Below, one piece after another: positions 14,411-18,412 of a DNA stretch of 18,412 nucleotides. How positions within the stretch are numbered: position 1 is the first letter of the stretch; each line of letters opens with the position of its first letter. Source of the stretch: an uncultured Bacteroidales bacterium (GTDB lineage: Bacteria > Bacteroidota > Bacteroidia > Bacteroidales > UBA932); NCBI GenBank assembly GCA_934702165.1, contig CAKUYG010000021.1, positions 1 to 18,412 on the forward strand. Reading direction: 5' to 3'. The notes below the pieces were generated by a model that did not search any database, was not told where the DNA came from, and saw nothing but the letters and a program-made list of their open reading frames with translations. A program made the position numbers and the translations under genes.

Positions 14411-15232
14411 TTAAAGCTCATCATAAAATCTGCAGTACTCGTCCACGTAGCTTCCGTCCTTGAGGGCGGCGGCGCTGAACGGCAGGACAGGAAGTCCGAG
14501 ATCCTTGCACCATGACATGAGCTCCGGTTTGACGTCGGAAGCTCCGAGGATCACTCCGTCTGAGTACTGAGCGGCCATCCGAGCAAGATTTATGCCATCG
14601 GCCTTTTCGCTCAGCGGCTTGAGGTCTTCCTTCCCGACTCCGCCGAAGCATGCCTTCTCTGCGAAATCCGGACAGAAATCAGCCTCCGGGGTGTCGTCAT
14701 AGAGGGAGAGCACGACCTTGCTGTTGGAGAATATCGGGTCTTCCTTGTAGGCTTTCTTGAGGTATACCGGGACCATGTGGGAGATCCAGCCCTGGCAGTG
14801 GATCACGTCCGGAGCCCAGCGCAGCTTCTTCACAGTCTCGAGCACGCCGCGGGCGAAAAATATGGCACGCTCGTCGTTATCCTCGAAAAATTTTCCGCTG
14901 GCGTCGCAGAATGTCTGCTTGCGCTTGAAGTAATCCTCGTTGTCTATGAAGTAGACCTGGATTCTTGCGGAGGAGATGGATGCCACCTTTATGATGAGCG
15001 GCCTGTCGACATCTCCGATGATTATGTTCATCCCGGAGAGCCTTATGACTTCGTGGAGCTGATTCTTCCTTTCGTTGATGCAGCCGAAGCGGGGCATGAA
15101 TGAACGGATCTCTCTCTTGCGGTCCTGGACACCTTGAGGCAGGTAGCGTCCTATGTCTGCTATGTCCGACTCCGGAAGATACGGGTATATCTCGGAGTTG
15201 ACAAATAGTATCTTCTGCTTAAACGCACTCAT
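14411..15232 (-). CDS. GT5-like (starch/glycogen synthase N-terminal domain) protein, probably non-catalytic
   Basis: This 273-residue protein resembles the N-terminal half of GT5 glycogen/starch synthases: ILFVNSEIYPYLP at 8-20, IRSFMPRFG at 42-50 (family IRvfmPrY), YFIDNEDYFKRK at 94-105, and PDVIHCQGWISHMVPVYLKK at 141-160. It would usually be annotated as glycogen synthase, but the ADP-glucose-binding KTGGL motif is replaced by ESDIADI (21-27), the HxHDW motif reads HCQGW, and the whole C-terminal nucleotide-binding domain is missing. Catalytic synthase activity is therefore unlikely. The start MSAFKQK at 15232 sits 5 bases after a perfect -7 box; a longer in-frame reading upstream runs antisense through ftsX and is not coding. 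The DUF4270 lipoprotein gene starts one base after its stop, so the two are probably cotranscribed. Its role may be regulatory or structural; that is inference. Confidence 0.85.
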   Translation of the reverse strand: MSAFKQKILFVNSEIYPYLPESDIADIGRYLPQGVQDRKREIRSFMPRFGCINERKNQLHEVIRLSGMNIIIGDVDRPLIIKVASISSARIQVYFIDNEDYFKRKQTFCDASGKFFEDNDERAIFFARGVLETVKKLRWAPDVIHCQGWISHMVPVYLKKAYKEDPIFSNSKVVLSLYDDTPEADFCPDFAEKACFGGVGKEDLKPLSEKADGINLARMAAQYSDGVILGASDVKPELMSWCKDLGLPVLPFSAAALKDGSYVDEYCRFYDEL

Positions 15233-15237
15233 AGTTA

Positions 15238-15245
15238 CAAAGATA
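15238..15245 (-). promoter_or_regulatory. Predicted -7 box of the GT5-like/DUF4270 operon
   Basis: TATCTTTG on the minus strand is a perfect TAnnTTTG match lying five bases before the ATG at 15232, so transcription should begin about at the start codon. No TTTG -33 element is found at the usual distance; the position reads TATC. The arm belongs to the inverted repeat shared with the ftsX promoter. Confidence 0.55.
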
Positions 15246-15274
15246 ATAATTTTTTTCGATAAGTCGATATTTAT

Positions 15275-15282
15275 TATCTTTG
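15275..15282 (+). promoter_or_regulatory. Predicted -7 box of the ftsX operon
   Basis: TATCTTTG is a perfect -7 box 19 bases before the ftsX ATG, which would leave a leader of about 15 bases. At the usual -33 distance there is only a T-run (15251-15256) rather than TTTG. It is the mirror of the opposing box, so both promoters occupy the same stretch of about 45 bp. Confidence 0.6.
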
Positions 15283-15301
15283 ACGCCAGATTTGAATCCG
15301 G

Positions 15302-16180
15302 ATGTCCAGAAGCGAAAACAAGTTGCTCCGCAGGCGGATGGCCAACGCCTATTTGTCGAGTGTCATAAGCATAAGCCTTGTGCTGCTGCTTGTCGGCGCT
15401 GCGACTCTGGTGGCCGTGAATCTCGGTGAGGTGTCCCGGTATCTCAAGGAAAACATGAAGATTTCCGTGGTCTTCAATCCGGAGGTCACGGAAGATCAGG
15501 CTGACACCTATGCTTCTTCTGTTTCGGCGCTTCCTTATGTCAAATCTGTGCGTGTGGTGTCGCGCGAAGAGGGTGAGAAAGAACTCGCGAAGATGCTCGG
15601 TGATGATTTTCTCAGTGTTTTCGAAACTTCTCCTGTGCCTGTCTCCGCTGATGTGTCTCTCAATGCGGAGTATGTCGTTCCGGACTCCCTTTCGAAAGTT
15701 GTCAAGTCCCTTGAAGCCTCCACGCTGGTGGAAGAGGTGGACAGCAGACAGAGCCTCGTCGAAGCGCTGGACACTAATCTGGCCAGGATAACGGCTGTGT
15801 TCGCGGTGCTGATAGCAATCCTTCTCTTCATCTCTTTCGCGCTTATCAGCAACATGGTGAGGCTCAGCGTGTATGCCAGACGTTTTACGATCCACACCAT
15901 GAAGCTTGTCGGTGCCACACGTGCGTTCATTACGGCCCCGTTTCTGAAGGCTGCCCTTGTACAGGCTCTTGTGGCTTCAGTGGTCGCGACGGCGGTCCTG
16001 TCCATGTCCCTATACGCCATGAGCCGCTCTTTTCCGGAGTTTTTCTCCGTGCTGAGCGTTTCTTCGATGCTGATTTCAGCCGGAGCCATATTCTTCGGCG
16101 GGATGCTGATCTGCACGCTTAGTACATATTTCGTAGTCGGAAAGCTGTCCGATGCGTCTAAAGATGATTTATATTATTGA
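15302..16180 (+). CDS. ftsX: Cell division ABC transporter permease FtsX
   Basis: FtsX is the membrane half of the FtsEX complex, which links ATP hydrolysis by FtsE in the cytoplasm to activation of cell-wall hydrolases outside during division. The 292 residues have the expected four membrane helices (about 20-40, 163-186, 212-238 and 255-279) and a large extracytoplasmic loop between the first two (41-160). The conserved sequence VYARRFTIHTMKLVGATRAF (190-209) followed by PF matches the FtsX permease motif. Length is typical. FtsE is not in the window, which is usual in my recollection of Bacteroidota, where ftsX often heads a DUF3098-uppP cluster. The start at 15302 follows a -7 box at 15275-15282. 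The next gene begins 7 bases after its stop, so an operon is likely. Confidence 0.93.
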   Translation: MSRSENKLLRRRMANAYLSSVISISLVLLLVGAATLVAVNLGEVSRYLKENMKISVVFNPEVTEDQADTYASSVSALPYVKSVRVVSREEGEKELAKMLGDDFLSVFETSPVPVSADVSLNAEYVVPDSLSKVVKSLEASTLVEEVDSRQSLVEALDTNLARITAVFAVLIAILLFISFALISNMVRLSVYARRFTIHTMKLVGATRAFITAPFLKAALVQALVASVVATAVLSMSLYAMSRSFPEFFSVLSVSSMLISAGAIFFGGMLICTLSTYFVVGKLSDASKDDLYY

Positions 16181-16187
16181 CAGTTAT

Positions 16188-16430
16188 ATGGATAAAATGG
16201 CAATTACTCCTAAAGGACTGAAGCTTCTGCTTGCCGGCGCCATAGTGATGGCGGCCGGCTATATCCTGATGATGGGAGGAGGCTCGGATGACCCTCAGGT
16301 CTTCAACTACGCTATGTTCGATGCCCGCAGGCTTGTGGCGGCGCCACTTGTGATATTGGCCGGCATCGTCGTGATCGTGGTGGCGATCATCGGTGAGTTC
16401 AAGGGCAAAAACAGCAAGGAGGAGAAGTGA
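16188..16430 (+). CDS. DUF3098 family small membrane protein
   Basis: This 80-residue protein has two membrane helices (about 9-25 and 45-66) joined by GGGSDDPQVFNYAMFDARRL and a short basic tail (KGKNSKEEK). The pattern G-hydrophobic-MGGG-S-DP-FN-FD-RR-aP matches DUF3098, a Bacteroidota family without known function found between ftsX and uppP. I took ATG at 16188 as start (MDKMAITPKG), 7 bases after the ftsX stop; ATG at 16197 would also work, while starts further upstream would overlap ftsX and add non-conserved residues. The gene's last codons (AAGGAGGAG, 16416-16424) double as a possible Shine-Dalgarno site for uppP. Conserved linkage with ftsX and uppP suggests an accessory role in envelope growth or division, which is inference. 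Confidence 0.85.
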   Translation: MDKMAITPKGLKLLLAGAIVMAAGYILMMGGGSDDPQVFNYAMFDARRLVAAPLVILAGIVVIVVAIIGEFKGKNSKEEK

Positions 16431-17242
16431 TGGAGTGGTGGGAAGCGTTTGTTTTGGGCATCGTCCAGGGACTTACGGAGTTCCTGCCTGTCAGCAGCAG
16501 CGGGCATCTGATGATCTTCAAGTCTCTGCTCGGGGTTGACGGCGAAGGGTTCCTTGATTTTACCGTCACCGTGCATTTCGCCACCGTACTGAGCACGATA
16601 GTCGTGTTCTGGAGCTCGATATGGAGGATCCTCAAGGGTGTGCTCCAGTTCAAGTATAATGACGAGATGGACTATTTCCTGAAGATTTGCCTTTCTATGG
16701 TGCCCGTGGCTGTGGTCGGATTTTGCTTCAAAGACAAGGTGGAAGCCCTTTTTGGAGACGGTCTGCACACGGTTGCCGCCTGCCTGCTGGTCACGGCAGT
16801 CCTGCTGTGCTTTTCGGATGTGTTCACCCGTAAAGTAAAGATACACAACACGAGCCGTAACGGTATCTCCTGGTGGCAGGCTTTCGTGGTCGGGCTCGGC
16901 CAGGCTTGTGCCGTGGCTCCGGGGCTTTCGCGTTCTGGCACCACTATCGCCACCGGTCTGGTGTGCGGGGTGAAGCGTGAGAGCATGGCTCAGTTTTCGT
17001 TTCTCATGGTGCTGATCCCGATACTTGGGGAGCAGATGCTGTCCATCCTTGACATGCTGAAAGGCGGGGCGGAGGTGGCCTCCGGTGTGGGTTTCGGCCC
17101 GCTTCTGATAGGCTTTGCCGCTGCATTCCTCTCGGGCCTTTTTGCCTGCAGGGTCATGGTTGCCCTGGTCAGCAAGGCGCGTCTGTCCTGGTTCTCGCTC
17201 TATTGCGTGGCGGTTTCCGTCCTGATTTTCATTTTCGCTTAG
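16430..17242 (+). CDS. uppP: Undecaprenyl-diphosphatase UppP (BacA)
   Basis: UppP removes a phosphate from undecaprenyl diphosphate on the outer face of the inner membrane, recycling the lipid carrier for peptidoglycan and surface glycans; extra dosage gives bacitracin resistance. The 270 residues form a polytopic protein with both family motifs: QGLTEFLPVSSSGHL at 13-27 (Glu17, Ser22-24, His26) and PGLSRSGTTIATG at 164-176 (Arg168). Length is standard. I prefer ATG at 16430, whose A is the last base of the preceding TGA stop (TGATG), 7 bases after a GGAGG; a GTG one codon earlier (16427) is equally in frame. The LpxH-like gene starts 3 bases after its stop. In Bacteroides I recall truB and queA next, so the downstream gene differs here. 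Confidence 0.97.
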   Translation: MEWWEAFVLGIVQGLTEFLPVSSSGHLMIFKSLLGVDGEGFLDFTVTVHFATVLSTIVVFWSSIWRILKGVLQFKYNDEMDYFLKICLSMVPVAVVGFCFKDKVEALFGDGLHTVAACLLVTAVLLCFSDVFTRKVKIHNTSRNGISWWQAFVVGLGQACAVAPGLSRSGTTIATGLVCGVKRESMAQFSFLMVLIPILGEQMLSILDMLKGGAEVASGVGFGPLLIGFAAAFLSGLFACRVMVALVSKARLSWFSLYCVAVSVLIFIFA

Positions 17243-17245
17243 CGG

Positions 17246-17983
17246 ATGGCGGAGCGTGTTGACTGCTACTTCGTCTCCGATGTGCATCTGGGGCTGGGGC
17301 TGAAGGATCCTGCAGACCGTGAGGCGCGGTTCGTGTCTTTCCTCAAGGGGATTCCGCGCGGGAAGACCCGTGCTCTTTATCTGCTCGGAGACATCTGGGA
17401 TTTCTGGTACGAATACAGGGATGTCGTGCCCCGTTGCGGGGTGCGGGTGGTAGCTGCGCTGATTTCCCTGATGGATGACGGGGTACAGGTGTGGTTCTGC
17501 CCTGGCAACCACGACATCTGGTGCTATTCGTATTTCGAGAGTCTCGGCATGCATCGCTTTGACCAGCCGTTTTATACCGAGATTGACGGGAAAGTGTTCT
17601 GTCTCGGGCATGGCGATGCGCTCGGCGGTGCGAAGAGGGGATATGCTTTCATGCTGAAGGTATTCCACAACAGGCTGCTGCAAAGGCTGTTCAGCACTCT
17701 CCACCCCTGGATAGCCTTCCGTGTCGGGCTAGGCTGGTCCAATTCCAACAGGCGCACCCACAAACCATATCATTTCCGTGGTGCCGATGAACCTCTGTAT
17801 CGCTTTGCGCTTCTCGAGTCGGAGAGTCGCAAGGTGGATTATTTCGTGTTCGGTCATTTCCACGATGCGGTGGACATGGTGCTCCCGACCGGCTCCCGTC
17901 TGATCGTCCTCAAGGATTGGATGGACGGAGGAAAGCCGTTTGGGCGTTTCGATGGTGAAAGCTTCGAACTGCATGACCATTAG
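17246..17983 (+). CDS. LpxH-like UDP-2,3-diacylglucosamine diphosphatase (metallophosphoesterase)
   Basis: The 245-residue protein is a calcineurin-like metallophosphoesterase with all five metal motifs: SDVHLG at 11-16 (Asp12, His14), LGDIWDFW at 47-54 (Asp49), PGNHDIW at 86-92 (Asn88, His89), LGHGD at 120-124 (His122), and FGHFHDA at 202-208 (His204, His206). The DxWDxW arrangement and overall pattern match the LpxH branch, which splits UDP-diacylglucosamine to lipid X and UMP in lipid A synthesis at the inner membrane. The length fits. It closes the ftsX-DUF3098-uppP operon, 3 bases after uppP, supporting an envelope role. Bacteroidota carry related phosphoesterases of uncertain activity, so I leave out a symbol. 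Its stop overlaps the stop of the convergent DUF4294 gene by 4 bases, with no terminator between them. Confidence 0.87.
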   Translation: MAERVDCYFVSDVHLGLGLKDPADREARFVSFLKGIPRGKTRALYLLGDIWDFWYEYRDVVPRCGVRVVAALISLMDDGVQVWFCPGNHDIWCYSYFESLGMHRFDQPFYTEIDGKVFCLGHGDALGGAKRGYAFMLKVFHNRLLQRLFSTLHPWIAFRVGLGWSNSNRRTHKPYHFRGADEPLYRFALLESESRKVDYFVFGHFHDAVDMVLPTGSRLIVLKDWMDGGKPFGRFDGESFELHDH

Positions 17984-18412
17984 CGCTTCTTGACCTCGCT
18001 GGAGAGGGTTTCCGTCTTGATCACTGTACGCGGCGGGGCTGTCATGAATATGGACCAGTAGAAACTGTCCCACTCGCCCGAGTCCCATATCCTGCAGAGT
18101 TCCTCGGTCTTCGCGTCTTTGCCTTTCGGGTCGTATCGCGATTTGAGGTCCTGGGAGAAGAGCCTGGCCACGAGCTGCCAGAAATTGGCCGCAAATCCGT
18201 TCTCGTAGGTCTTTATGATATTGTATGCGCTCATCCCGCATTCCCTGTCCACGAGCTTCATCAGCAGCAGGCCTTGGTTGACCGTCATGCTGCGGATATC
18301 CTTTTCAAATATCCTGAAAAGCTCTTTTTCCACATCGTTGATGTAGCGGCTGCGTTGCGAGCGCTTGCTCACATCGGCCGCTATGGTGCTGTCCACCTGC
18401 GCCATCATCTTC
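17980..18412 (-). CDS. DUF4294 family protein, N-terminus outside window
   Basis: The frame is open to the right edge, so the protein is incomplete; 144 C-terminal residues are visible. Features are SRYINDVEKELFRIFEKDIR, then LTVNQ-like MTVNQGLLLMKLVDRECG, SAYNIIKTYENGFAANFWQL, and LFSQDLKSRYDPKGKDAKTE. The order QG-LLxKLxDRE, then Y-x-x-IK, FWQ and LKxxYDPxGxD fits DUF4294, a Bacteroidota family of about 200 residues, usually with an N-terminal signal sequence, and no known function. An ATG at 18408 exists but lies within the conserved region's lead-in and the frame continues upstream, so the true start is probably beyond the edge. No enzymatic motif is visible. It converges on the LpxH-like gene with a 4-base tail-to-tail overlap (TTAG). 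Confidence 0.75.
   Translation of the reverse strand, partial: KMMAQVDSTIAADVSKRSQRSRYINDVEKELFRIFEKDIRSMTVNQGLLLMKLVDRECGMSAYNIIKTYENGFAANFWQLVARLFSQDLKSRYDPKGKDAKTEELCRIWDSGEWDSFYWSIFMTAPPRTVIKTETLSSEVKKR

Larger units (their letters stand above)
15238..15282. repeat. Perfect 12-bp inverted repeat carrying two divergent -7 boxes
   Basis: CAAAGATAATAA (15238-15249) and TTATTATCTTTG (15271-15282) are exact reverse complements separated by 21 bases. Each arm contains the promoter box TATCTTTG, one reading left and one right. The spacer holds a T-run and two copies of TCGATA (15256-15261 and 15264-15269). Confidence 0.9.

Noticed and set aside
15233..15895. In-frame upstream extension of the GT5-like gene, giving a 494-residue protein.
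   Set aside because: It runs antisense through ftsX, crosses the divergent promoter region, has His/Arg/Asp-rich composition without family resemblance, and the GT5 similarity begins only at the ATG at 15232.
16307..17704. Open frame of 465 codons on the minus strand opposite DUF3098, uppP and the LpxH-like gene.
   Set aside because: Composition is His/Pro/Glu/Gln-rich as expected from the complement of GC-rich membrane-protein codons; the sense genes have complete family motifs and the antisense frame has none.

Overview
The window looks like a chromosomal segment of a member of the order Bacteroidales (phylum Bacteroidota), probably an uncultured gut-type lineage; genus cannot be set from the sequence. 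The evidence is the set of Bacteroidota-restricted families (DUF4270 lipoprotein, DUF3098, DUF4294, the short GT5-like 'glycogen synthase'), promoters of the Bacteroidota type (TTTG, about 20 nt, TAnnTTTG), near absence of Shine-Dalgarno sequences, and moderately GC-rich coding sequence with AT-rich gaps. Coding density is very high. No tRNA, rRNA, insertion sequence, phage gene or CRISPR array is visible.

Layout. (1) 1-4924, minus strand: one tightly overlapped operon, read from cdaA (c-di-AMP synthase) through mutS2, yraN and a mannose-1-phosphate guanylyltransferase into a PLP-dependent aminotransferase cut by the left edge. (2) 4925-5052: divergent promoter region whose two -33 elements nearly abut. 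(3) 5053-8932, plus strand: ribosomal proteins L3, L4, L23, L2, S19, L22, S3. This is only the middle of the usual S10 operon: rpsJ is missing in front and rplP-rpmC-rpsQ behind. (4) 9000-12391, plus: a thioredoxin-fold lipoprotein, uvrC and a PnuC-type transporter, overlapping each other. (5) 12462-12713, plus: acyl carrier protein alone with its own promoter, then a bidirectional terminator. (6) 12787-15232, minus: a GT5-like protein that lacks the catalytic motifs, then a DUF4270 lipoprotein. (7) 15302-17983, plus: an envelope operon, ftsX, DUF3098, uppP, and an LpxH-like phosphoesterase. (8) 17980-18412, minus: DUF4294 protein, cut by the right edge and overlapping the LpxH-like gene tail to tail.

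How the parts fit. Most genes are housekeeping: translation, DNA repair and recombination (mutS2, uvrC, yraN), second messenger (cdaA), fatty acid carrier, and envelope building (ftsX, uppP, lpxH, GDP-mannose supply). The more interesting signals are in organisation: a broken S10 operon, two divergent promoter pairs that probably exclude each other (one made of a perfect 12-bp inverted repeat), two -7 boxes only 4-5 nt from an ATG that suggest leaderless mRNAs, and a degenerate starch-synthase fold protein paired with DUF4270. I did not find a convincing new defence, mobile or biosynthetic system.
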